Part shown: piece by piece, positions 24,991-38,707 of the stretch
How positions within the stretch are numbered: the first letter of the stretch is position 1
Layout of the letters: each line of letters begins with the position of its first letter
Source: Aristolochia californica
Taxonomy: Eukaryota; Streptophyta; Magnoliopsida; Piperales; Aristolochiaceae
DNA length: 64,000 nt
Direction: 5' to 3'
NCBI GenBank assembly: GCA_029961685.1
Contig: JARWKL010000005.1
Coordinates: 14,040,164 to 14,104,163, forward strand
The notes under the pieces: generated by a model
Database searches by the model: none
Seen by the model: only the letters and a program-made list of their open reading frames with translations
What the model was told of the DNA's origin: nothing
Translations under genes and position numbers: made by a program

Positions 24991-27566
24991 CCTGATTTAT
25001 AAGAACTAAAAAGAGCTTACAATCCCTAAAAATTACAGACACTCCTTGGAATTATCTCTCTCTACATTTGTGCATTGTGCATTTCCATTTTAGATGTACT
25101 CATTTTTCATAGATAAAAACTTTGAGTTTTCGGTCTCCCTTCATCCCGTAAACATAAAATGCAAATAGATCACCACAAAATGAAAATTTTAGTGTTTATG
25201 TTTGGAAAAATTTTAAAACAATATGAAATGTAAGTAAAGAAAATTTATTCACACACCACAAATGAACCCAAAAGTTTTGCTGTCCAAGTTTGGGGAATTC
25301 CACCAGTTCAACCCTAACAGCTTGGAATTTTATAAGAATGAGATTTCTTCCACACATGCTTTAAAAATCGATATGCATGCTTCAAACGTGTTAAAGATGC
25401 AAATCACATATGGATCAAAGCCTTTTGAAGAGAATGATAAACGTTCATTAAATTCTAAAGTGAATGTGCGGTGGGATAATTGCCTGAGTAAAACTAGCCA
25501 CTATTTTGCTCATTTACAAAAAGCTGACCTAACGATCACAGATGATTGTAAAGTGATTTATCATGCTTTACGGGCTATATTTTCCTAAGAAATTACTTAT
25601 GGATTGGGAGTCAACGCTGAGTAAAAAATTCCCCGACGATTGCAAAAGCTGATTTATAAGCACTAAAAAAAGCTTACAATCCCTAAAAATTACAGACACT
25701 CCTTGGAATTATCTCTCTCTACATTTGTGCATTGTGCATTTCCATTTTAGATGTACTCATTTTTCTTAAATAAAAACTTTGAGTTTTCGGTCTCCCTTCA
25801 TCCCGTAAACCAAAAATGCAAATAGATCACCACAAAATGAAAATTTTAGAGTTTATGTTTGGAAAAATTTTAAAACAATAAAAAATGTAAGTAAAGAATA
25901 TTTATTCACACACCACAATTGAACCCAAAAGTTTTGTTGTCCAAGTTTGGGAAATTCCACCAGTTCAACCCTAACAGCTTGGAATTTTATAAGAATGAGA
26001 TTTCTTCCACACATGCTTTAAAAATGGATATGCACGCTTCAAACGTGTTAAAGATGCAAATCACCTATGGATCAAAACCTTTTGAAGAGAATGATAAACG
26101 TTCATTAAATTCTAAAGTGAACGTGCGGTGGGATAATTGTCTGAGTCAAACTAGCCACTATTTTGCCCATTTAGAAAAAGCTGACCTAACGATCATAGAT
26201 GATTGTAAAGTGATTTATCATGCGTTACGGGCTATGTTACCCTAAGAAATGACTTATGGATTGGGAGTCAACACTTAGTTAAAAATTCCCCGACGATTGC
26301 AAAACAAGATATATAATAACTAAAAAGAGCTTACAATCCCTAAAAATTACAGACACTCCTTGGAATTATCTCTCTCTAGATTTGTGCATTGTGCATTTCC
26401 ATTTTAGATGTACTCATTTTTCTTAAATTAAAACTTTGAGTTTTCGGTCTCCCTTCATCCCGTAAACCAAAAATGCAAATAAATCACCACAAAATGAAAA
26501 TTTTAGAGTTTATGTTTGGAAAAATTTTAAAACAATAACAAATATAAGTAAAGAAAATTTATTCACACACCACAACTGAACCCGAAAGTTTTGCTATCCA
26601 AGTTTGGGAAATTCCACCAGTTCAACCCTAACAGCTTGGAATTTTATAAGAATGAGATTTCTTCCACACATGCTTTAAAAATGGATATGCATGCTTCAAA
26701 CGTGTTAAAGATGCAAATCACCTATGGATCATAACCTTTTGAAGAGAATGACAAACGTTCATTAAATTCTAATGTGAACGTGCGGTGGGACAATTGCCTG
26801 AGTCTAACTATCCATTATTTTGCCCATTTACAAAAAGCTGACCTAACGATCATAGATGATTGTAAAGTGATTTATCGAGCTTTTCGGGCTATATTACCCT
26901 AAGAAATGACTTAAGGATTGGGAGTCAACACTCAGTTAAAAATTCCCCGACGATTGCAAAACCTGATATATATGAACTAAAAAGAGCTTACAATCCCTAA
27001 AAATTACAAACACGCTTTGGAATTACCTCTCTCTACATTTGTGCATTGTGCATTTCCATTTTTGATGTACTCATTTTTCTTAAATCAAAACTTTGAGTTT
27101 TCGGTCTCCCTTCATCCCATAAACCAAAAATGCAAATAAATCACCACAAAATGAAAATTTTAGAGTTGATATTTGGAAAAATTTTAAAACAATAACAAAT
27201 GTAAGTAAAGAAAATTTATTCACACACCACAAATGAACCCAAAAGTTTTGCTGTCCAAGTTTGGGAAATTCCACCAGTTCAACCCCAATAGCTTGGAATT
27301 TTTTAAGAATGAGATTTCTTCCACACATGCTTTAAAAATGGATATGCATGCTTCAAACGTGTTAAAGATGCAAATCACCTATCTATCAAAACCTTTTGAA
27401 GAGAATGACAAACGTTTATTAAATTCTAAAGTGAACGTGCGGTGGGATATTTGCTTGAGTCAAACTAGCCATTATTTTGCTTATTTACTAAAAGCTGACC
27501 TAACGATCATAGATGATTGTAAAGTGATTTATCATGCGTTACGGGCTATATTACACTAAGAAATGA

Positions 27567-29790
27567 CGTATGGATTGGGAGTCAATACTCAGTTAAAAAT
27601 TCCCCGACGATTGCAAATCCTGATATTTAAGAACTAAAAAGAGCTTACAATCCCTAAAAATTACAGACACTCCTTAGAATTATCTCTCTCTACATTTGTG
27701 CATTGTGCATTTCCATTTTAGATGTACTCATTTTTCTTAAATAAAAACTTTGAGTTTTCGGTCTCCCTTCATCCCGTAAACCAAGAATGCAAATAGATCA
27801 CCACAAAATGAAAATTTTAGAGTTTATGTTTGCAAAAATTTTAAAACAATAACAAATGTGAGTAAAGAAAATTTATTCACACACTACAAATGAACCCAAA
27901 AGTTTGGCTGTCCAAGTTTGGGAAATTCCATCAGCTCAACCCTAACAGCTTGGAATTTGATAAGAATGAGATTTCTTCCTCACATGCTTTAAAAATTGAT
28001 ATCCATGCTTCAAACGTGTTAAAGATGCAAATCACCTATGGATCAAAACCTTTTGAAGGGAATGACAAACGTTCATTACATTCTAAAGTAAACGTGCGGT
28101 GGGATATTTGCCTGAGTAAAACTAGCCAATATTTTGCCCATTTACAAAAAGCTGACCTAACGATCATAGATGATTGTAAAGTGATTTATCATGCGTTACG
28201 GGCTATATTACCCTAAGAAATGACTTATGGATTGGGAGTCAACACTCAGTTAAAAATTCCCCGACGATTGCAAAACCTGATTTTTAAGAACCATAAAGAG
28301 CTTACAATCCCTAAAAATTACGGACACTCCTTGGAATTATCTCTCTCTACATTTGTGCATTGTGCATTTCCATTTTAGATGTACTCATTTTTCTTAAATA
28401 AAAACTACGAGTTTTCGGTCTCCCTTCATCCCGTTAACCAAAATTGCAATTAGATCACCACAAAATGAAAATTTTAGAGTTTATGTTTTAAAAAAAATTT
28501 AAAAAATAACAAATGTGAGTAAAGAAAATTTATTCACACACCACAAATGAATCCAAAAGTTTTGCTATCCAAGTTTGGGAAATTACACCAGTTCAACCCT
28601 AACAGCTTGGAATTTTATAAGAATGAGATTTCTTCCACACATGCTTTAAAAATGGATATGCATGCTTGAAACGTGTTAAAGATGCAAACAGCTACGGATC
28701 CAAACCTTTTAAAGAGAATGACAAACGCTCATTAAATTCTCATGTGAACGTGCGGTGGGATATTTACCCTAGTCAAACCACCCATTATATTGCCCACTTA
28801 CAAAAAAGCTGACCAAACAATCATAGGTGATTGTAAAGCGATTTATCATGCGTAACGGGCTATATTACCCTAAGAAATAACTTATGGATTGGGAGTCAAC
28901 ACTTAGTTAAAAATCCCCCGATGATTGCAAAACCTGATATATAAGAAATAAAAAGAGCTTACAATCCCTAAAAATCACAGACACTCCTTGGAATTATCTC
29001 TGTCTAGATTTGTGCGGTGTGCATTTCCATTTTAGATGTACTTATTTTTCTTAAATAAAAACTTTGAGTTTTCGGTCTCCCTTCATCCCGTAAACCAAAA
29101 ATGCAAATAGATCACCAAAAAATGAAAATTTTAGAGTTTATGTTAGGAAAAATTTTAAAAAAATAACAAATGTGAGTAAAGAAAATTGTTTCTCACACCA
29201 CAAATGAACCCAAAAGTTTTGCTGTCCAAGTTTGGGAAATTTCACCAGTTCAACCCTAACAGCTTGGAATTTTATAAGAATGAGATTTCTTCTACACATG
29301 CTTTAAAAATGGATATGCATGCTTCAAACGTGTTAAAGATGCAAATCACATATGGATCAAAGCCTTTTGAAGAGAATGATAAACGTTCATTAAATTCTAA
29401 AGTGAACGTGCGGTGGGATAATTGCCTGAGTCAAACTAGCCACTATTTTGCCCATTTAGAAAAAGGTGACCTAACGATCATAGATGATTGTAAAGTGATT
29501 TATCATGCGTTACGGGCTATTTTAACCTAAGAAATGACTTATGGATTGGGAGTCAACACTCAGTTAAAAATTCCCCGACGATTGCAAAACCTGATATATA
29601 GGAACTAAAAAGAGCTTACAATCTCTAAAAAGTACAGACACTCCTTGGAATTATCTCTCTCTAGATTTGTGCATTGTGCATTTCCATTTTAGATGTACTC
29701 ATTTTTCTTAAATTAAAACTTTGAGTTTTCGGTCTCCCTTCATCCCGTAAACCAAAAATGCAAATAGATCACCACAAAATGAAAATTTTA
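27567..29790 (+). repeat. Recent block X1, near-identical to 33,480-35,705
   Basis: About 2.2 kb (over three units) matches the sequence 5,913 bp (nine units) to the right almost base for base. Shared rare variants include GACGTATGG, AGTCAATACTC, CAAATCCTGATATTTAAG, CATCAGCTCAACC, TTTGATAAGAATG, TTGATATCCATGC, a frame-broken unit with CTACGGATCCAAACC, and GAAAATTGTTTCTCACACC. Differences are few (for example CCCTAACAG versus CCCTAACGG near 27,950 and 33,862). Confidence 0.9.
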
Positions 29791-31499
29791 GAGTTTCTGT
29801 TTGGAAAAATTTTAAATCAATAACAAATGTAAGTAAATAAAATTTATTCACATACCAAAAATGAACCCAAAAGTTTTGCTATCCTAGTTTGGGAAATTCC
29901 ACCAGTTCAACCCTAACAGCTTGGAATTTTATAAGAATGAGATTTCTTCCACACACGCTTTAAAAATGGATATGCATGCTTCAAACGTGTTAAAGATGCA
30001 AATCGCTTATGGATCAAAACCTTTTGAAGAGAATGATAAACGTTCATTAAATTCTAAAGTGAACGTGCGGTGGGATAATTGCCTGAGTCAAACTAGCCAC
30101 TATTTTGCCCAATGACAAAAAGCTGACCTAACGATCATGGATGATTGTAAAGTGATTTATCATGCGTTACGGGCTATATTACCCTAAGAAATGACTTATG
30201 GATTGGGAGTCAACACTCAGTTAAAAATTCCCCGACGATTGCAAAACCTGATATATAAGAACGAAAAAGAGCTTACAATCCCTAAAAATTACAGACACTC
30301 CATGGAATTAACTCTCTCTAGATTTGTGCATTGTGCATTTCCATTTTAGATGTACTCATTTTTCTTAAATAAAAACTTTGAGTTTTCGGTCTCCCTTCAT
30401 CCCGTAAACCAAAAATGCAAATAGATCACCACAAAATGAAAATTTTAGAGTTTATGTTTGCAAAAATTTTAAAACAATAACAAATGTGAGTAAAGAAAAT
30501 TTATTCACACACCACAAATGAACCCAAAAGTTTTGCTGTCCATGTTTGGGAAATTCCACCAGTTCAACCCCAACAGCTTGGAATTTTATAAGAATGAGAT
30601 TTCTTCCACACATGCTTTAAAAATGGATATGCACGCTTCAAACGTGTTAAAGATGCAAATCACCTATGGATCAAAACCTTTTGAAGAGAAGGATAAATGT
30701 TCATTAAATTCTAAAGTGAACGTGCGGTGGGATAATTGTCTGAGTCAAACTAGCCACTATTTTGCCCATTTAGAAAAAGCTAACCTAACGATCATAGATG
30801 ATTGTAAAGTGATTTATCATGCGTTACGGGCTATATTACCCTGAGAAATGATTTATGGATTGGGAGTCAACACTCAGTTAAAAATTCCCTGACGATTGCA
30901 AAACCTGATATATAAGAACTAAAAAGAGCTTACAATCCCTAAAAATTACAAACACTCCTTGGAATTATCTGTCTCTACATTTGTGCATTATGCATTTCCA
31001 TTTTAGATGTACTCATTTTTCTTAAATTAAAACTTTGAGTTTTCGGTCTCCCTTCATCCCGTAAACCAAAAATGCAAATAAATCACCACAAATTGAAAAT
31101 TTTAGAGTTTATGTTTGGAAAAATTTTAAAACGATAACAAATGTAAGTAAATAAAATTTATTCACACACCACAAATGAACCCAAAAGTTTTGCTGTCCAA
31201 GTTTGGGAAATTCCCCCAGTTCAACTCTAATAGCTTGGAATTTTATAAGAATGAGATTTCTTCCACACATGCTTTAAAAATGGATATGCATGCTTCAAAC
31301 GTGTTAAAGATGCAAATCACCTATGGATCAAAACCTTTTGAAGAGAATGACAAACGTTCATTAAATTCTAAAGTGAACGTGCGGGGGGATATTTTCCTGA
31401 GTCAAACTAGCCATTAATTTGCTTATTTACAAAAAGCTGACCTAACGATCATAGGTGATTGTAAAGTGATTTATCATGCGTTACGGGCTATATTACACT
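29529..31499 (+). repeat. Recent tandem block A1 (three units, 1,971 bp)
   Basis: This block is repeated directly after itself at 31,500-33,470. Shared private variants include ATATAGGAACTAAAAAG, CTAAAAAGTACAG, CATACCAAAAATG, TCCTAGTTTGGG, GCAAATCGCTTATGG, a unit with a stop where GCCCAATGACAAAAAG replaces GCCCATTTACAAAAAG, and GTGCGGGGGGATATTTTCC. I noticed only a few differences, such as CCATGTTTGGG at 30,540 versus CCAAGTTTGGG at 32,511. Confidence 0.92.
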
Positions 31500-33470
31500 A
31501 AGAAATGACTTATGGATTGGGAGTCAACACTCAGTTAAAAATTCCCCGACGATTGCAAAACCTGATATATAGGAACTAAAAAGAGCTTACAATCTCTAAA
31601 AAGTACAGACACTCCTTGGAATTATCTCTCTCTAGATTTGTGCATTGTGCATTTCCATTTTAGATGTACTCATTTTTCTTAAATTAAAACTTTGAGTTTT
31701 CGGTCTCCCTTCATCCCGTAAACCAAAAATGCAAATAGATCACCACAAAATGAAAATTTTAGAGTTTCTGTTTGGAAAAATTTTAAATCAATAACAAATG
31801 TAAGTAAATAAAATTTATTCACATACCAAAAATGAACCCAAAAGTTTTGCTATCCTAGTTTGGGAAATTCCACCAGTTCAACCCTAACAGCTTGGAATTT
31901 TATAAGAATGAGATTTCTTCCACACACGCTTTAAAAATGGATATGCATGCTTCAAACGTGTTAAAGATGCAAATCGCTTATGGATCAAAACCTTTTGAAG
32001 AGAATGATAAACGTTCATTAAATTCTAAAGTGAACGTGCGGTGGGATAATTGCCTGAGTCAAACTAGCCACTATTTTGCCCAATGACAAAAAGCTGACCT
32101 AACGATCATGGATGATTGTAAAGTGATTTATCATGCGTTACGGGCTATATTACCCTAAGAAATGACTTATGGATTGGGAGTCAACACTCAGTTAAAAATT
32201 CCCCGACGATTGCAAAACCTGATATATAAGAACGAAAAAGAGCTTACAATCCCTAAAAATTACAGACACTCCATGGAATTAACTCTCTCTAGATTTGTGC
32301 ATTGTGCATTTCCATTTTAGATGTACTCATTTTTCTTAAATAAAAACTTTGAGTTTTCGGTCTCCCTTCATCCCGTAAACCAAAAATGCAAATAGATCAC
32401 CACAAAATGAAAATTTTAGAGTTTATGTTTGCAAAAATTTTAAAACAATAACAAATGTGAGTAAAGAAAATTTATTCACACACCACAAATGAACCCAAAA
32501 GTTTTGCTGTCCAAGTTTGGGAAATTCCACCAGTTCAACCCCAACAGCTTGGAATTTTATAAGAATGAGATTTCTTCCACACATGCTTTAAAAATGGATA
32601 TGCACGCTTCAAACGTGTTAAAGATGCAAATCACCTATGGATCAAAACCTTTTGAAGAGAAGGATAAATGTTCATTAAATTCTAAAGTGAACGTGCGGTG
32701 GGATAATTGTCTGAGTCAAACTAGCCACTATTTTGCCCATTTAGAAAAAGCTAACCTAACGATCATAGATGATTGTAAAGTGATTTATCATGCGTTACGG
32801 GCTATATTACCCTGAGAAATGATTTATGGATTGGGAGTCAACACTCAGTTAAAAATTCCCTGACGATTGCAAAACCTGATATATAAGAACTAAAAAGAGC
32901 TTACAATCCCTAAAAATTACAAACACTCCTTGGAATTATCTGTCTCTACATTTGTGCATTGTGCATTTCCATTTTAGATGTACTCATTTTTCTTAAATTA
33001 AAACTTTGAGTTTTCGGTCTCCCTTCATCCCGTAAACCAAAAATGCAAATAAATCACCACAAATTGAAAATTTTAGAGTTTATGTTTGGAAAAATTTTAA
33101 AACGATAACAAATGTAAGTAAATAAAATTTATTCACACACCACAAATGAACCCAAAAGTTTTGCTGTCCAAGTTTGGGAAATTCCCCCAGTTCAACTCTA
33201 ATAGCTTGGAATTTTATAAGAATGAGATTTCTTCCACACATGCTTTAAAAATGGATATGCATGCTTCAAACGTGTTAAAGATGCAAATCACCTATGGATC
33301 AAAACCTTTTGAAGAGAATGACAAACGTTCATTAAATTCTAAAGTGAACGTGCGGGGGGATATTTTCCTGAGTCAAACTAGCCATTAATTTGCTTATTTA
33401 CAAAAAGCTGACCTAACGATCATAGGTGATTGTAAAGTGATTTATCATGCGTTACGGGCTATATTACACT
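31500..33470 (+). repeat. Recent tandem block A2 (three units, 1,971 bp)
   Basis: This is the direct copy of A1. Its right end passes, between about 33,424 and 33,481, into block X2 rather than into the sequence that follows A1. The window thus reads X1-A1-A2-X2. Confidence 0.92.
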
Positions 33471-33479
33471 AAGAAATGA

Positions 33480-35705
33480 CGTATGGATTGGGAGTCAATA
33501 CTCAGTTAAAAATTCCCCGACGATTGCAAATCCTGATATTTAAGAACTAAAAAGAGCTTACAATCCCTAAAAATTACAGACACTCCTTAGAATTATCTCT
33601 CTCTACATTTGTGCATTGTGCATTTCCATTTTAGATGTACTCATTTTTCTTAAATAAAAACTTTGAGTTTTCGGTCTCCCTTCATCCCGTAAACCAAGAA
33701 TGCAAATAGATCACCACAAAATGAAAATTTTAGAGTTTATGTTTGCAAAAATTTTAAAACAATAACAAATGTGAGTAAAGAAAATTTATTCACACACTAC
33801 AAATGAACCCAAAAGTTTGGCTGTCCAAGTTTGGGAAATTCCATCAGCTCAACCCTAACGGCTTGGAATTTGATAAGAATGAGATTTCTTCCTCACATGC
33901 TTTAAAAATTGATATCCATGCTTCAAACGTGTTAAAGATGCAAATCACCTATGGATCAAAACCTTTTGAAGGGAATGACAAACGTTCATTACATTCTAAA
34001 GTAAACGTGCGGTGGGATATTTGCCTGAGTAAAACTAGCCAATATTTTGCCCATTTACAAAAAGCTGACCTAACGATCATAGATGATTGTAAAGTGATTT
34101 ATCATGCGTTACGGGCTATATTACCCTAAGAAATGACTTATGGATTGGGAGTCAACACTCAGTTAAAAATTCCCCGACGATTGCAAAACCTGATTTTTAA
34201 GAACCATAAAGAGCTTACAATCCCTAAAAATTACAGACACTCCTTGGAATTATCTCTCTCTACATTTGTGCATTGTGCATTTCCATTTTAGATGTACTCA
34301 TTTTTCTTAAATAAAAACTACGAGTTTTCGGTCTCCCTTCATCCCGTTAACCAAAATTGCAATTAGATCACCACAAAATGAAAATTTTAGAGTTTATGTT
34401 TTAAAAAAAATTTAAAAAATAACAAATGTGAGTAAAGAAAATTTATTCACACACCACAAATGAATCCAAAAGTTTTGCTATCCAAGTTTGGGAAATTACA
34501 CCAGTTCAACCCTAACAGCTTGGAATTTTATAAGAATGAGATTTCTTCCACACATGCTTTAAAAATGGATATGCATGCTTGAAACGTGTTAAAGATGCAA
34601 ACAGCTACGGATCCAAACCTTTTAAAGAGAATGACAAACGCTCATTAAATTCTCATGTGAACGTGCGGTGGGATATTTACCCTAGTCAAACCACCCATTA
34701 TATTGCCCACTTACAAAAAAGCTGACCAAACAATCATAGGTGATTGTAAAGCGATTTATCATGCGTAACGGGCTATATTACCCTAAGAAATAACTTATGG
34801 ATTGGGAGTCAACACTTAGTTAAAAATCCCCCGATGATTGCAAAACCTGATATATAAGAAATAAAAAGAGCTTACAATCCCTAAAAATCACAGACACTCC
34901 TTGGAATTATCTCTGTCTAGATTTGTGCGGTGTGCATTTCCATTTTAGATGTACTTATTTTTCTTAAATAAAAACTTTGAGTTTTCGGTCTCCCTTCATC
35001 CCGTAAACCAAAAATGCAAATAGATCACCAAAAAATGAAAATTTTAGAGTTTATGTTAGGAAAAATTTTAAAAAAATAACAAATGTGAGTAAAGAAAATT
35101 GTTTCTCACACCACAAATGAACCCAAAAGTTTTGCTGTCCAAGTTTGGGAAATTTCACCAGTTCAACCCTAACAGCTTGGAATTTTATAAGAATGAGATT
35201 TCTTCTACACATGCTTTAAAAATGGATATGCATGCTTCAAACGTGTTAAAGATGCAAATCACATATGGATCAAAGCCTTTTGAAGAGAATGATAAACGTT
35301 CATTAAATTCTAAAGTGAACGTGCGGTGGGATAATTGCCTGAGTCAAACTAGCCACTATTTTGCCCATTTAGAAAAAGGTGACCTAACGATCATAGATGA
35401 TTGTAAAGTGATTTATCATGTGTTACGGGCTATTTTAACCTAAGAAATGACTTATGGATTGGGAGTCAACACTCAGTTAAAAATTCCCCGACGATTGCAA
35501 AACCTGATATATAGGAACTAAAAAGAGCTTACAATCTCTAAAAAGTACAGACACTCCTTGGAATTATCTCTCTCTAGATTTGTGCATTGTGCATTTCCAT
35601 TTTAGATGTACTCATTTTTCTTAAATTAAAACTTTGAGTTTTCGGTCTCCCTTCATCCCGTAAACCAAAAATGCAAATAGATCACCACAAAATGAAAATT
35701 TTAGA
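33480..35705 (+). repeat. Recent block X2, near-identical to 27,567-29,790
   Basis: This block matches X1 at an offset of 5,913 bp. Similarity to X1 declines after about 35,705, where CTCTGTTTGG and ATCAACAACAAATG differ from the X1 side. It includes the unit with GAAAATTGTTTCTCACACC near 35,095. Confidence 0.9.
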
Positions 35706-36419
35706 GTCTCTGTTTGGAAAAATTTTAAATCAACAACAAATGTAAGTAAAGAATATTTATTCACATACCACAAATGAACCCAGAAGTTTTGCTGTCCAAG
35801 TTTGGGAAATTCCACCAGTTCAACCCTAACAGCCTGGAATTTTATAAGAATGAGATTTCTTCCTCACATGCTTTAAAAATGGATATGCATGCTTCAAACG
35901 TGTTAAAGATGCAAATCACATAAGGATCAAAACCTTTTGAAGAGAATGATAAACGTTCATTAAATTCTAAAGTGAACGTGCGGTGGGATAATTGCCTGAG
36001 TCAAACTAGCCACTATTTTGCCCAATGACAAAAAGCTAACCTAACGATCATGGATGATTGTAAAGTGATTTATCATCCGTTACGGGCTATATTACCCTAA
36101 GAAATGACATATGGATTGGGAGTCAACACTCAGTAAAAAATTCCCCGACGATTGCAAAACCTGATATATAAGAACTAAAAAGAGCTTACAATCCCTAAAA
36201 ATTACAGACACTCCTTGGAATTATCTCTCTCTAGATTTGTGCATTGTGCATTTCCATTTTAGATGTACTCATTTTTCTTAAATAAAAACTTTGAGTTTTC
36301 GGTCTCCCTTCATCCCGTAAACCAAAAATGCAAATAGATCACCACAAAATGAAAATTTTAGAGTTTATGTTTGGAAAAATTTTAAATCAATAAAAAATGT
36401 AAGTAAAGAAAATTTATTC

Positions 36420-36560
36420 ACATAACACAAATGAACCCAAAAGTTTTGCTGTCCTAGTTTGGGAAATTCCACCAGTTCAACCCTAACAGCTTGGAATTTT
36501 ATAAGAATGAGATTTCTTCCACACATGCTTTAAACGTGTTAAAGATGCAAATCACTTATA
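36420..36560 (+). repeat. Unit with a deletion of about 20 bp over the ATGCATGC block
   Basis: The unit reads CACATGCTTTAAACGTGTTAAAG at about 36,525-36,545, where neighbours have CTTTAAAAATGGATATGCAT followed by GCTTCAAACGTG. The TTTAAA and TTCAAA ends of the missing piece are similar, consistent with slippage at short shared sequence. No other unit I read has this deletion. Confidence 0.8.
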
Positions 36561-36744
36561 GATCAAAACATTTTGAAGAGAATGATAAACGTTCATTAAA
36601 TTCTAAAGTGAACGTGCAGTGGGATAATTGCCTGAGTCAATCTAGCCACTATTTTGCCCAATGACAAAAAGCTGACCTAACGATCATGGATGATTGTAAA
36701 GTTATTTATCATGCGTTACGGGCAATATTACCCTAAGAAATGAC

Positions 36745-38707
36745 GTATGGATTGGGAGTCAACACTCAGTTAAAAATTTCCCGACGATTGCAAAACCTGA
36801 TATATAAGAACTAAAAAGAGATTACTATCCCTAAAAATTACAGACACTCCTTGGAATTATCTCTCTCTAAATTTGTGCATTGTGCATTTCCATTTTAGAT
36901 GTACTCATTTTTCTTAAATAAAAACTTTGAGTTTTCGGTCTCCCTTCATCCCGTAAACCAAAAATGCAAATAGATCACCACAAAATGAAAATTTTAGAGT
37001 TTATGTTTGGAAAAATTTTAAATCAATAACAAATGTAAGTAAAGAAAATTTATTCACATAACACAAATGAACCCAAAAGTTTTGCTGTCCTAGTTTGGGA
37101 AATTCCACCAGTTCAACCCTAACAGCTTGGAATTTTATAAGAATGAGATTTCTTCCACACATGCTTTAAAAATGGATATGCATGCTTCAAACGTGTTAAA
37201 GATGCAAATCACTTATGGATCAAAACCTTTTGAAGAGAATGATAAACGTTCATTAAATTCTAAAGTGAACGTGCGGTGGGATAATTGCCTGAGTCAAACT
37301 AGCCACTATTTTGCCCTTTTACAAAAAGCTGACCTAACGATCATAGATGATTGTAAAGTGATTTATCATGCGTTACGGGCTATATTACCATATGAAATGA
37401 CTTTTGGATTGGGAGTCAACACTCAGTTAAAAATTCCTCGATGATTCCAAAACCTGATATATAAGAACTAAAAAGAGCTTACAATCCCTAAAAATTACAG
37501 ACACTCCTTGGAATTATCTCTCTCTACATTTGTTCATTGTGCATTTCCATTTTAGATGTACTCATTTTTCTTAAATTCTTTGAATTTTCTGTCTCCCTTC
37601 ATCCCGTAAACCAAAAAGGCAAATAAATCACCACAAAATGAAAATTTTAGAGTTTATGTTTGGAAAAATTTTAAAAAAATAACAAATGTGAGTAAAGAAA
37701 ATTGTTTCTCACACCACAAATGAACCCAAAAGTTTTGCTGTCCAAGTTTGGGAAATTTCACCCGTTCAACCCTAACAGCTTGGAATTTTATAAGAATGAG
37801 ATTTCTTCTACACATGCTTTAAAAATGGATATGCATGCTTCAAACGTGTTAAAGATGCAAATCACATATGGATCAAAGCCTTTTGAAGAGAATGATAAAC
37901 GTTCATTAAATTCTAAAGTGAACGTGCGGTGGGATAATTGCCTGAGTCAAACTAGCCACTATTTTGCCCATTTAGAAAAAGGTGACCTAACGATCATAGA
38001 TGATTGTAAAGTGATTTATCATGCGTTACAGGCTATTTTAACCTAAGAAATGACTTATGGATTGGGAGTCAACACTCAGTTAAAAATTCCCCGACGATTG
38101 CAAAACCTGATATATTGGAACTAAAAAGAGCTTACAATCTCTAAAAAGTACAGACACTCCTTGGAATTATCTCTCTCTAGATTTGTGCATTGTGCATTTC
38201 CATTTTAGATGTACTCATTTTTCTCAAATTACAACTTTGAGTTTTCGGTCTCCCTTCATCCCGTAAACCAAAAATGCAAATAGATCACCACCAAATGAAA
38301 ATTTTAGAGTTTCTGTTTGGAAAAATTTTAAATCAATAACAAATGTAAGTAAAGAAAATTTATTCACATAACACAAATGAACCCAAAAGTTTTGCTGTCC
38401 TAGTTTGGGAAATTCCACCAGTTCAACCCTAACAGCTTGAAATTTTATAAGAATGAGCTTTCTTCCACACATGCTTTAAAAATGGATATGCATGCTTCAA
38501 ACGTGTTAAAGTTGCAAATCACCTATGGATCAAAACATTTTGAACAGAATGACAAACGTTCATTAAATTCTAAAGTGAACGTGCAGTGGGATATTTGCTT
38601 GAGTCAAACTAGCCATTATTTTGCTTATTTACAAAAAGCTGACCTAACGATCATAGATGATTGTAAAGTGATTTATCATGCGTTACGGGCTATATTACCC
38701 TAAGAAA
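36745..38707 (+). repeat. Recent tandem block B1 (three units, 1,967 bp)
   Basis: This block is repeated directly at 38,708-40,708. Shared markers are AAATTTCCCGACG, GAGATTACTATCCC, CATAACACAAATG, GGCTATATTACCATATGAAA (which removes the usual stop), TTCCTCGATGATT, and a four-base deletion giving CTTAAATTCTTTGAATTTTC near 37,571 and 39,538. That deletion explains the 1,967 rather than 1,971 bp offset. One unit carries GAAAATTGTTTCTCACACC, also seen in X1 and X2. Confidence 0.92.
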
